Source of the DNA: CAYJFX01 sp964370315
GTDB taxonomy: Bacteria; Spirochaetota; Spirochaetia; Treponematales; Treponemataceae
Assembly: GCA_964370315.1 (NCBI GenBank)
Contig: CAYJIS010000046.1
Coordinates: 1-15,662 of the forward strand
Direction: 5' to 3'
Length of the DNA stretch: 15,662 nucleotides
Each line of letters starts with the position of its first letter. Position 1 is the stretch's first letter. Made by a program: the position numbers and the translations under genes. Below, one piece after another: positions 1 to 7,514 of the stretch. Below the pieces are notes generated by a model. The model ran no database searches. It was not told the DNA's origin and worked only from the letters and a program-made list of their open reading frames with translations.

Positions 1-42
1 AGTGAGGTGTTTAAACCTTGTGCTAATTCGTGTATCATGATA

Positions 43-51
43 TGTTATAAT
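43..51 (+). promoter_or_regulatory. Extended -10 promoter element for the MoxR/Bat operon
   Basis: The string TGTTATAAT contains a perfect TATAAT (46-51) preceded by TG and one base, the extended -10 arrangement recognised by the main sigma factor. No good -35 box lies 16-18 bases upstream, which is common for extended -10 promoters. The expected start is near 58, giving a leader of about 66 bases before the MoxR ATG. A second TATAAT lies at 95-100, but a start from it would fall on the Shine-Dalgarno, so it is a less likely promoter for this gene. Confidence 0.55.
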
Positions 52-66
52 ACAACGAAGTTGTAT
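50..66. repeat. 7-bp inverted repeat at the predicted transcription start of the Bat operon
   Basis: ATACAAC (50-56) and GTTGTAT (60-66) are perfect inverted copies separated by GAA. The repeat starts inside the -10 box and spans the predicted start site. It could be an operator bound by a dimeric regulator or a small hairpin at the mRNA 5' end. Its function is inferred from position only. Confidence 0.4.
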
Positions 67-123
67 ATTCAGTCAATGCATATAGATACTAAAATATAAT
101 AATTTAGAAAGGAATATAATTTT

Positions 124-1113
124 ATGGATGATTTTCAAAAGGCAAAAACTCTTATTGATAATTGCCGTTCAGAAATTGCTAAAAGGTTGGTTGGTCAAAC
201 TCATGTAATCGATGGAATTTTAACAGCACTAATAGCTGGGGGTCATGTATTACTTGAGGGGGTGCCTGGCTTAGCAAAAACCTTAATGGTAAAAACATTT
301 TCAGATATTTCAGGTTTTGACTTTAAGCGTATTCAATTTACTCCAGATCTTCTTCCTGCAGATGTTTCAGGTACAATGATTTATGAGCAAGCTACTGGAA
401 GGTTTATACCTCATAAGGGGCCTGTATTTACAAATCTTTTACTTGCAGATGAAATCAATCGTGCTCCTGCAAAAGTTCAGTCAGCACTATTAGAGGCAAT
501 GGCCGAAGGACAAGTAACTATTGGAGAAAATACATATGAGTTACCCAATCCATTTTTTGTTCTTGCAACTCAAAACCCAATAGAGCAAGAAGGAACATAT
601 AATCTTCCTGAGGCAGAATTGGATAGGTTTCTATTAAAAATATTACTTACATATCCAACAATAGAGCAAGAAGAGCAAGTTGTAAAAAGTGGTGGCAAAA
701 TAGAGCGTGTTCCAGTAAACAAGGTTTTTACCGAAAATGCCCTTAGGGCATGCAGGGCACTATGTGATCAGGTAACATGCAGTGATGATTTAGTTCGCTA
801 CATTGTTTCAATTGTTGCCGTTACTCGTCCAAATAAAGAGCGCACTGGTAGTTCAAAACATGATTCACATGCTCAGGATATGCTTCAGTATGTTTCTTTT
901 GGAGCATCTCCCCGTGCAAGTATCGCCCTTTTTAAGTGTGCTAAAGTACAGGCTCTTTTTCAAGGAAGATCATTTGTATTACCAGAGGATATAAAGAGTG
1001 TTGCACCTGCTGTTTTAAGGCACCGATTAGTGCTTTCATATGAAGCAGCAGCAGATGGGGTAATTGTTGATGACCTTATAGAAAAAATTCTTTCGTTGAT
1101 GCCAATTCCATAA
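124..1113 (+). CDS. moxR: MoxR-family AAA+ ATPase
   Basis: This cytosolic AAA+ ATPase of the MoxR family is thought to act as a chaperone that remodels or activates von Willebrand factor A (vWA) proteins encoded beside it. Visible motifs are the Walker A GVPGLAKT (residues 46-53), the Walker B LLLADEI (105-111), the sensor-1 region ATQNP (148-152), and the LPEAELDRF motif (161-169) typical of the family. The length of 329 residues is normal. The start is supported by AGAAAGGA at 106-113, ten bases upstream. The gene ends in tandem stops (TAA TAG) and is followed after 13 bases by a DUF58 gene, the classic MoxR neighbour. It is the first gene of a seven-gene operon. Family assignment is certain; the client proteins are inferred from context. 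Confidence 0.95.
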   Translation: MDDFQKAKTLIDNCRSEIAKRLVGQTHVIDGILTALIAGGHVLLEGVPGLAKTLMVKTFSDISGFDFKRIQFTPDLLPADVSGTMIYEQATGRFIPHKGPVFTNLLLADEINRAPAKVQSALLEAMAEGQVTIGENTYELPNPFFVLATQNPIEQEGTYNLPEAELDRFLLKILLTYPTIEQEEQVVKSGGKIERVPVNKVFTENALRACRALCDQVTCSDDLVRYIVSIVAVTRPNKERTGSSKHDSHAQDMLQYVSFGASPRASIALFKCAKVQALFQGRSFVLPEDIKSVAPAVLRHRLVLSYEAAADGVIVDDLIEKILSLMPIP

Positions 1114-1126
1114 TAGGCGAATGTAG

Positions 1127-2026
1127 ATGGCAAAAAGAAATGGTGTAATACAAAATACTTATTCTCTATCACAAAGGGCTTCAAGCTTACATCTTGTATC
1201 GAAGGCCATAGCCAAGTGTTTATATGTTGGTAATTTTCGCTCTATGTATCGGGGTAGGGGTGTGGATTATGCAGGAGGCAGAGAATATTTATATGGTGAT
1301 GATGTTCGCTCTATTGACTGGAATGTTACTGCAAGAATGGGAAAACCGTATATAAAGTTATTTGAAGAAGATAAAGAGCTTATAGTCTTTTTAGTTGTAG
1401 ATCGCTCGGCATCTATGGAAAGTGGTATAGGTAAAAAGACACGTTTAGAAACAGCAGCCGAAGCGGCTGTGTTAATGCTCTTTGCTGCTTTGCAAAACTC
1501 TAGCCCTGTTGGAGGAGTTTTATTTGATGGTGAAACCGAGTTTTCGTGTGTCCCCAAAACAGGAAAGGATCATGCTATGGTGCTTTTTTCAAAACTTGAT
1601 ACACGGCCAACGCACGAAAGTACCGGTACTTCTCTTACACAAGCTTTAACAGGTGCTTCAAAACTATTAAAAAATCGAAGCATGGTTTTAGTATTTTCAG
1701 ATTTCCGAACAAGTGGTTATGAAGATGCTCTTTGTGCCTTAGCTTCTAAACATGATGTAATTGCAACAAGGATAACAGATGAGTCTGATTCTCGTTTGCC
1801 AAAAGTAGGCTCGATTAGTTTTTTTGATCCCGAAACAAACAAAGAAAAAATACTTCCAACAAATTCTGCAAGTTTTGAACAAGAATGGAACTCGTATCAT
1901 GAGAGGCATATTGAGCGTTGGAATGCTTTTTGCACCAAGAGAGGTGTGAGCACACTAACTATTTCTACGAGCCAAGATCCTACACAAGAACTTGTGCACT
2001 TTTTTTCTACACGGAGAAATATATAA
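1127..2026 (+). CDS. DUF58 family protein with degenerate vWA-like fold
   Basis: DUF58 proteins are almost always encoded directly after moxR and are presumed MoxR partners; their biochemical role is not settled. The family signature is clear: GREYLYGDDVRSIDW followed by the TAR motif at about residues 51-70. A MIDAS-like DRSAS (92-96) follows after a hydrophobic strand, with SDF further on as a likely later strand. The 299 residues show no membrane segment, so it is probably cytosolic. The Shine-Dalgarno is weak (AGG at about 1115), which fits translation coupled to moxR just upstream. Its stop codon overlaps the ATG of the next gene by one base (TAATG). Confidence 0.92.
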   Translation: MAKRNGVIQNTYSLSQRASSLHLVSKAIAKCLYVGNFRSMYRGRGVDYAGGREYLYGDDVRSIDWNVTARMGKPYIKLFEEDKELIVFLVVDRSASMESGIGKKTRLETAAEAAVLMLFAALQNSSPVGGVLFDGETEFSCVPKTGKDHAMVLFSKLDTRPTHESTGTSLTQALTGASKLLKNRSMVLVFSDFRTSGYEDALCALASKHDVIATRITDESDSRLPKVGSISFFDPETNKEKILPTNSASFEQEWNSYHERHIERWNAFCTKRGVSTLTISTSQDPTQELVHFFSTRRNI

Positions 2027-3021
2027 TGCACAAAAAGAATAGTCAATTAAAAATGTGTAGTATTTTTTGTATTATCATGTTTACATGTGTCCTTTCACTT
2101 TTTTCGCAGGACATTAGTGTTACTCCTAAAGAAGTGTATGTTGGAGATGAGGCAGAGCTGCGATTAACCTTTGTATTAGATAGCGATATAGTATTTGATA
2201 CTACAGACACCCTTTCTTTTGTGAACACATCTCCACTTGAAGAAGACTTAGACTCCTCATATTCTATAAAGACAATAGAGCTGAGTCGTAGTGCAGATAG
2301 CTATATTTTAAAAATTGTTTTTATACCATGGCAATCTGGTTATATTTCTATAGATAGCTTTAATTTAGCAGATGTTTTTTCTTTAGACATACCGCCTGTA
2401 TTAATTGATATTCCTCAAATACAAATTACATCTATTTTGGATGAAACGACAAATAAAGAAATTCAAGGACCCTTAGGGCCTGTAACAGTTCCTGGTACAA
2501 CATATGTTTTAGTGGCCATTGTTTTTTGTATTTTTGCATTATGCATTTTTATAATAATACTTATTACCCGCTTTAATCTAATTCGTGCATGGATTTATAA
2601 TCGTTTTGGATCATTATTAACAAGTAATAATTATAAAAAAGCTATTAAAGGACTTTCTTTATTATCAAAGCAGTCTTCGGTAGTTGAAGCTAAGGTTTTT
2701 GCAGCAGGGTTATCATCAATAATAAGAAATTATCTTGAAGGACGTTTTTTGCACCGATTTACTGCAGAAACAACTAGTAGCTTTTTTTCTGTTTTTGACA
2801 CACTCTTTGCAGGTACCGTATCGAATACTGCAAATGATTTTTTACAAGACTTATATGAAATTTGTGTTCGATGCGATTTTCTTCATTATGCAGGAGCTGA
2901 AACATCAAAGGCTCCTTTAACTAAGAAAGAAAGTGAAACCCTCATTGAAAGAGCCCAAAAAGCTTTTGTGTTTTTTGAAAAAGCAAATGATTCAGATCAA
3001 GATGTCAAAGGTGGTGCATAA
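2026..3021 (+). CDS. Bat-operon membrane protein, BatD/DUF4381-like
   Basis: A longer reading frame opens at 1918, but the likely start is the ATG at 2026. It overlaps the DUF58 stop (TAATG) and has GGAG at 2013-2016, nine bases upstream. The 331-residue product has a signal-like hydrophobic segment (about 10-27), a beta-rich extracytoplasmic domain starting ISVTPKEVYVGDEAEL that resembles BatD-type Ig-like domains, one strong membrane helix (about 160-182), and a helical cytosolic tail. The tail motif CDFLHYAG, after a stretch of predicted helices, resembles the C-terminal part of DUF4381/BatD proteins. In other bacteria DUF4381 occupies this same slot between DUF58 and the vWA genes. It probably bridges periplasmic partners to MoxR/DUF58 in the cytosol; that role is inference. 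Confidence 0.75.
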   Translation: MHKKNSQLKMCSIFCIIMFTCVLSLFSQDISVTPKEVYVGDEAELRLTFVLDSDIVFDTTDTLSFVNTSPLEEDLDSSYSIKTIELSRSADSYILKIVFIPWQSGYISIDSFNLADVFSLDIPPVLIDIPQIQITSILDETTNKEIQGPLGPVTVPGTTYVLVAIVFCIFALCIFIIILITRFNLIRAWIYNRFGSLLTSNNYKKAIKGLSLLSKQSSVVEAKVFAAGLSSIIRNYLEGRFLHRFTAETTSSFFSVFDTLFAGTVSNTANDFLQDLYEICVRCDFLHYAGAETSKAPLTKKESETLIERAQKAFVFFEKANDSDQDVKGGA

Positions 3022-4022
3022 TGAGAGTGTTTGATCAACCGTCTGCTTTTTTTCTACTAATTGCAATCCCTGTATATTTTGCTTTGTTAAAGAGTTCTTT
3101 GTTTTCAAAACCCTCTTTTCCGTTAACACTGCAAGATTGGAAAGGGCAAGGTTTTGAGTGGAGAAATCCTGTAAACTCTGTTGCAAGAATTATTTCGACT
3201 ATTTGTTTTTGTTTGGCCTATGTTTTACTTGTTTTTGCCATTGCAGAACCTACCTCAATAGAACAAGAAAAAAAATACACTTCACGTTCAAGCGATGTAG
3301 TTTTTGTTTTAGACGTGAGCCCTTCTATGGCTGCATTGGATATAGCTAATGGGACCCGATTAGATGCAGCAAAGCAAGCAATCAAACTATTGGTAATGCA
3401 AAATGATTCAAACTCTTATGGACTAGTATCATGCGCAACGGAAGCTGCGTTGCTTGTACCTCCAACTATGGATCAAAACGCTTTTTTTACTCGACTAGAT
3501 TCTATGAAAATAGGTGAGTTAGGAGATGAGACTGCATTAGGCTTAGGTATAAGTACAGGTGTGTATCATCTTGTTTCTACGTATGCTCCTAAAAAAAGTA
3601 TTGTATTGTTAACAGATGGTGAAAATAATTCTGGCTCAATTCATCCTCAAACGGCTGCCTCTTTGGCTAAAGATTATGGAATTACATTGTATATAATTGG
3701 AATAGGAACAAGGGGTTCCGTTCCTATAGAATATGTAGATCCAGTAACTGGAACATTGTATTCGGGCTATTTAGATTCAGGGTTTGATAATACTTCGCTT
3801 CAGTCTTTGGCATCAATAACAGATGGAACATATTATACGGTTGAAACACTGCCTTCTTTATCACAAGCTTTACAAAACATTGGATTTGAAAGCACCATAT
3901 CGCAAGTTTACACTATAAAACAAAGAAAAGAATCTTTGTATGCTGTTCCTTTGTTTTTGTCTGCAATCCTTTTTGCTCTTGCATGGGTTTTAAGAAGGCT
4001 TTTTCTACGGGAGATTTTATGA
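3021..4022 (+). CDS. batA: BatA-type vWA domain membrane protein
   Basis: This is a von Willebrand factor A protein anchored in the inner membrane, a presumed substrate or partner of the MoxR ATPase. It has two N-terminal membrane helices (about 9-24 and 57-75), a vWA domain with MIDAS motif DVSPS (98-102), a DET motif (169-171) and TDGENN (198-203) as metal-site loops, and a C-terminal helix (about 307-327). The 333-residue length and topology match BatA. The ATG overlaps the previous stop (TAATG) and has AAAGGTGG at 3007-3014. The metal site appears intact, so it should bind a divalent cation. Its stop overlaps the next ATG (ATGA). Confidence 0.92.
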   Translation: MRVFDQPSAFFLLIAIPVYFALLKSSLFSKPSFPLTLQDWKGQGFEWRNPVNSVARIISTICFCLAYVLLVFAIAEPTSIEQEKKYTSRSSDVVFVLDVSPSMAALDIANGTRLDAAKQAIKLLVMQNDSNSYGLVSCATEAALLVPPTMDQNAFFTRLDSMKIGELGDETALGLGISTGVYHLVSTYAPKKSIVLLTDGENNSGSIHPQTAASLAKDYGITLYIIGIGTRGSVPIEYVDPVTGTLYSGYLDSGFDNTSLQSLASITDGTYYTVETLPSLSQALQNIGFESTISQVYTIKQRKESLYAVPLFLSAILFALAWVLRRLFLREIL

Positions 4023-5626
4023 GTATTCAATTTGCAAAACCAACCTATTTATTGCTGTTACTTTTTTTAATTCCTGCATTAGTGTATGTTTTTGTCAATG
4101 CCAGGGTTTTACTAACAATGCTCAGTAATTACACAGTACGTGAAAATAATAAGTCTCGTTCTATTAGGATGCGCCTTGTTTGTAGAGTTTTATGTTGGGC
4201 TCTTGCATGGATAAGTATTTGTATTGCTTTGGCTGGCCCGTCATGGGGAACAGAGCTCATTCCAATTCAAACAAGTGGGAGTGCGGTTAGTTTTGTGTTT
4301 GATGTCTCTTATAGCATGAATGCAAGCGATGCCTATGAAGGAAGTTCTATTACAAGGCTTGAACATTCAAAACAATTCAGTAATGAACTTATACGTTTTT
4401 TACCAGGAGTTTCACTTTCAGCTATTATTACTAAGGGAGAGGGCTACTTGGCTGTTCCCATGACGGAAGATTTTTATTCAATTTCTAATCTTATTGAATC
4501 TTTATCACCTGCAATGCTTTCTGCACCTGGTTCTAGTTTGGCAAAAGGGATAGATACTGCAATAGAATCCTTTCCTCCTCAAACTGCGCGAAGTTCGTAT
4601 ATTGTAGTACTAAGTGACGGTGATGACACAGGAGAAGGACTTGAACAAGCTGTTAACAAAGCTACCCAGTTTGGCTCACGCGTTATTTTTGTAGGCTTTG
4701 GCTCTGAGAGAGAAACTGAAGTGCTTGCAGGAGATGGTGTTACGAAAGTACAAACTGCTTTACGAAAAGAAGCATTGCAATCTATCGCATTGCAAGATAA
4801 TGTCGATTTTTTATTGGCTCGAGATACTAATTCTATTGACACAATTATAAATGAAATTAAACCTTCAATGTATTATACAACATCTTCAACAACAACTGCA
4901 TATGAAGTTCAAACCGTAAAAAGACATACAGTATTTTTACGGTTAGCACTTGTGTTTTTTATATTAGGTATTAGTGTATATTCCTTTGTTCCCACTAAGA
5001 TTTTTTTGTTTTCAAAACTAAAACGCATATCATTGTTTAGTCTTGTTTTGTATTGTGCAATTCTAAGTGGTTGTAGTGGATGGACTAAGGATTCGGCAGA
5101 AGTTTTGCAAGGATCTTATTATTGGAGTCAACAAGACTACCAAAAAGCTGTTGCATCATTTTTAGAAATAACCACACGGGCAAAGGAAACTTCAAACAGC
5201 GATTTATTACAATACGGCCTATTTGGGCTTTCATCAACGTACCTTATGCAAGGGGAATCGCAGGCCAGTCTTTTAAAGATTAACGAAATGTCTCCAACTG
5301 TGCTAGAAGGCCTTGATTTTGCACGGTGGTACAATAAGGGCGTTATTTTTCATAGACAGGGAAATTATTCAGATGCAGCATATTGTTTTAAAAGGGCATT
5401 ATTAATTAACAGTGATAGCATTCAAGCAAAGATAAATTTAGAGTTAAGCTTAAAAGAGGGTATAACTAATGAACAGCAAAGTATACAAGAAAGAGTCCCT
5501 GTTAGTGAACAACTAACAGAGTCAGGAGTAGATGATGCGGTGTTTTCATTAATTAGAGAAAGTGAAGGAAACCAATGGAAAAGCAGAGAAGTAGCACCAG
5601 AAAAAAGCGACATAATAGATTTTTAA
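4019..5626 (+). CDS. batB: BatB-BatC fusion: vWA domain plus TPR domain
   Basis: The chosen start at 4019 overlaps the batA stop as ATGA and has GGGAG at 4009-4013; the open frame upstream lacks support. The 535-residue product begins like BatB: helices at about 10-27 and 57-73, then vWA with MIDAS DVSYS (95-99) and LSDGDDTG (198-205), then a helix at about 307-324. Instead of ending, it continues through a lysine/arginine-rich linker (326-336) and a second hydrophobic segment ending in LSGC (Cys352), which looks like a lipoprotein signal. A TPR-type helical domain follows (about 356-480), with the unit at 435-465 the clearest, as in BatC. By the positive-inside rule the linker is cytosolic, placing both vWA and TPR in the periplasm. 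The frame is continuous with no sign of a frameshift. Confidence 0.88.
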   Translation: MSIQFAKPTYLLLLLFLIPALVYVFVNARVLLTMLSNYTVRENNKSRSIRMRLVCRVLCWALAWISICIALAGPSWGTELIPIQTSGSAVSFVFDVSYSMNASDAYEGSSITRLEHSKQFSNELIRFLPGVSLSAIITKGEGYLAVPMTEDFYSISNLIESLSPAMLSAPGSSLAKGIDTAIESFPPQTARSSYIVVLSDGDDTGEGLEQAVNKATQFGSRVIFVGFGSERETEVLAGDGVTKVQTALRKEALQSIALQDNVDFLLARDTNSIDTIINEIKPSMYYTTSSTTTAYEVQTVKRHTVFLRLALVFFILGISVYSFVPTKIFLFSKLKRISLFSLVLYCAILSGCSGWTKDSAEVLQGSYYWSQQDYQKAVASFLEITTRAKETSNSDLLQYGLFGLSSTYLMQGESQASLLKINEMSPTVLEGLDFARWYNKGVIFHRQGNYSDAAYCFKRALLINSDSIQAKINLELSLKEGITNEQQSIQERVPVSEQLTESGVDDAVFSLIRESEGNQWKSREVAPEKSDIIDF

Positions 5627-6924
5627 AAACTCTTACACTATTGTATGCATTTTTGTTTTTGTCTAAAGCCTATACTCAAGGATTTGAGCCATTGCAATTT
5701 AGGCAACAAGGAGATTTTGCCGTATCAGAAAACAATAGTTTTATAATTGAAATTGCAGATGTTGATCCATCAGAAATTGAAATACAAAACACCAGTTTTT
5801 TTGGTAATGTGGAGTTTGTATCATTAACAAAAAATGATGGGTTTATTTCTCAATCAGATGGAAGCTCTAGAAAAGGGACCGTTATTGTGTGTACGTTTCG
5901 TTTTTTTAGTGACGGAGTTTATGATCTTGGTTCATTGCCTATTAGAATTAATTCTCAAAGTTTTTCGATTTTGTTTCCTGAAGTTACGGTGAATCCAAAT
6001 CCAAGCTTACTTACGCCTAAAATATCTTTAGACATTCAAGGCGATTTATACCAACTGCAAGAATCTACTCTTATATTGTATGGACAGCATTTTAAGAGTG
6101 TTGAAAACATTACGGTAATATTATCTGAAAATGCTTTAATAGAAAAAACACATTCTATACTAGATATGCCTACTACAGCTTTTTCGTTTTCAAATGAGTC
6201 TATATTTTTGCAAGAGTTTTCTTATATACCTTTTACTAGCGGTCTGAATTCTCTTCCTGAAATTGAAGTTACCTTTATTGGATACAATGATGCTCAATAT
6301 GTCGTTTCGCTTTTAAGTGACCAAGTAGAAATTTTACCTGCAAGTGTTCAAAATAATAGGGTGTACGGACAAGAAAGAAAACAGCCAAAATTAGAAAGTG
6401 CACAAACAGCACCTATGGTTATATATAAAAATGACGTTTTAGTTAACGACTTATTATCGTTGCGTTTAAAAGAAAAATATTCATTGCTCACTACTAAGAA
6501 TAGAGAACAAAGGGTTCTTTTAGAACAACAAGAAGGACTACAAAATGAAGATGAGATTTCATTTACATGGGTAATGATCACTGGCATTTTTGCATTCATT
6601 TGTACTGTGCTCGGTTTTGTATTTCATTTTGTTTCAAAACAAAAGAAGGCACAAAGTACTTTGCCGATACTATTCTTTTGTTGTGCAATAATTCTAGCTG
6701 GTTTTGTTCTGTACTTTGCACTTCCATTATCAGCAAAGCATGCTCTTATGTATGGATCTCAAATGTACACAATACCAGAGCATGAGTCTCAGGTAAAAAG
6801 CTCAGTTTTTGCAGGAACAAGGGTACGCATTTTGGAAAGTGTTGGTGAATGGTATTTAGTGATACAAAATGATGGTAGAAGCGGTTGGGTTTTGCAATCT
6901 GATTGTGTGTTGATACAAAGGTAA
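5575..6924 (+). CDS. BatD-like protein with C-terminal SH3-type domain
   Basis: The start lies 52 bases inside the preceding gene and is supported by AAGGA at 5565-5569, five bases upstream. The 449-residue product has a signal peptide with a basic N-region (about 1-35), a long beta-rich part (about 36-255) in the place and size of the BatD Ig-like domains, and two membrane helices (about 331-353 and 363-385) joined by a short basic loop. Its C-terminal 60 residues carry GTRVRIL, GEWYLVIQNDG and GWV, the pattern of a bacterial SH3 (SH3_3) domain. Such domains often bind peptidoglycan or peptides. Topology predicts that both the beta domains and the SH3 domain face the periplasm. The BatD assignment rests on operon position and architecture because sequence conservation in this family is low. 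Confidence 0.78.
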   Translation: MEKQRSSTRKKRHNRFLKTLTLLYAFLFLSKAYTQGFEPLQFRQQGDFAVSENNSFIIEIADVDPSEIEIQNTSFFGNVEFVSLTKNDGFISQSDGSSRKGTVIVCTFRFFSDGVYDLGSLPIRINSQSFSILFPEVTVNPNPSLLTPKISLDIQGDLYQLQESTLILYGQHFKSVENITVILSENALIEKTHSILDMPTTAFSFSNESIFLQEFSYIPFTSGLNSLPEIEVTFIGYNDAQYVVSLLSDQVEILPASVQNNRVYGQERKQPKLESAQTAPMVIYKNDVLVNDLLSLRLKEKYSLLTTKNREQRVLLEQQEGLQNEDEISFTWVMITGIFAFICTVLGFVFHFVSKQKKAQSTLPILFFCCAIILAGFVLYFALPLSAKHALMYGSQMYTIPEHESQVKSSVFAGTRVRILESVGEWYLVIQNDGRSGWVLQSDCVLIQR

Positions 6925-6928
6925 AAAA

Positions 6929-7426
6929 ATGAACTTTGGAGATATTTTAGAGCAATGGGAAAAGGGAAGTGCAAAAAGTTCTCAAAAAAAGCAAAACCCG
7001 TCAAATAAAAAAGCAAATGCCCCTGAAAAAAAACATCATGAAGTAAAAAATCGAAATGATATGAGCGCATGGCTTAACAAATATGGTGTTGTCGACAAGG
7101 ATAGTCTTATAAACGATTACGAAGTATCTAAGGCAATTCATTCACATACAGCTGCAAAAAATATTCCAATTGATGCTACTATTGATTTACATAGTTTTAC
7201 GCAAGAAGATGCATGGAGGCATTTAGATATATTTGTCAGAAGTAGCAAGCAAAAAGGTTTGAAAAAAATACTTATTATACATGGAAAGGGAATTCATTCA
7301 AGTGATGACCCTGTATTAGGACGTATGGTTAAAACCTTTATTGAACAAAGTTCTATGCTTGGTGCGTCAGGGCATCCAAAAGCAGCTTTGGGTGGAAGTG
7401 GTGCTACATGGGTTATGATAAAGTAG
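6929..7426 (+). CDS. Smr domain protein
   Basis: This 165-residue protein has a lysine-rich, probably flexible N-terminal half and a C-terminal Smr domain (about 80-165). The hallmarks are DLH (86-88), the helix starting TQEDAWRHLD, HGKGIHS (118-124) and GGSGAT (155-160). Free-standing Smr proteins are linked to nucleic-acid nicking or RNA cleavage; the family is also fused to MutS2. The start follows the previous stop by four bases and has AAAGG at 6917-6921, so it is very likely the last gene of the Bat operon. A functional link to Bat proteins is not obvious. Its exact substrate cannot be read from the sequence. Confidence 0.88.
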   Translation: MNFGDILEQWEKGSAKSSQKKQNPSNKKANAPEKKHHEVKNRNDMSAWLNKYGVVDKDSLINDYEVSKAIHSHTAAKNIPIDATIDLHSFTQEDAWRHLDIFVRSSKQKGLKKILIIHGKGIHSSDDPVLGRMVKTFIEQSSMLGASGHPKAALGGSGATWVMIK

Positions 7427-7430
7427 AATG

Positions 7431-7470
7431 TAAATATAAAACGCAGTATACAAAATTATGTTTTTATTTA
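7431..7470 (+). terminator. Possible terminator after the Bat-smr operon
   Basis: TAAATATAAAAC (7431-7442) pairs with GTTTTTATTTA (7460-7470) with one bulged T and a 17-base loop. The right arm is T-rich. The stem is almost free of G/C, so it would be weak, but it sits directly after the smr stop. Confidence 0.3.
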
Positions 7471-7479
7471 GTCAATGAC

Positions 7480-7508
7480 TTGTCTTAAATTACTTTTTTG
7501 TGTATCTT
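7480..7508 (+). promoter_or_regulatory. Candidate promoter for the DnaJ-like gene
   Basis: TTGTCT (7480-7485), a 17-base spacer and TATCTT (7503-7508) each match four of six consensus bases. The predicted start, seven bases after the -10 box, is the A of the ATG at 7515. No Shine-Dalgarno lies upstream of that ATG; the region is T-rich. An overlapping TATTAT (7509-7514) would place the start inside the gene. Confidence 0.4.
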
Positions 7509-7514
7509 TATTAT

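Noticed and set aside
95..100. Second TATAAT upstream of moxR
   Set aside because: A start from it would fall on the Shine-Dalgarno, and there is no -35 or TG extension.
1918..2025. Upstream extension of the third operon gene's reading frame
   Set aside because: The extension overlaps DUF58 coding sequence and lacks a Shine-Dalgarno; the ATG at 2026 overlaps the stop codon and has GGAG at correct spacing plus a signal-like start.
3983..4018. Upstream extension of the BatB-BatC frame
   Set aside because: The ATG at 4019 has GGGAG five bases upstream and overlaps the batA stop as ATGA; the first 12 extra codons lie inside batA and break the usual BatB start.
7500..7514. GTG start for the DnaJ-like gene
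   Set aside because: Adds five residues before the J-domain, has no Shine-Dalgarno, and lies upstream of the predicted transcription start.
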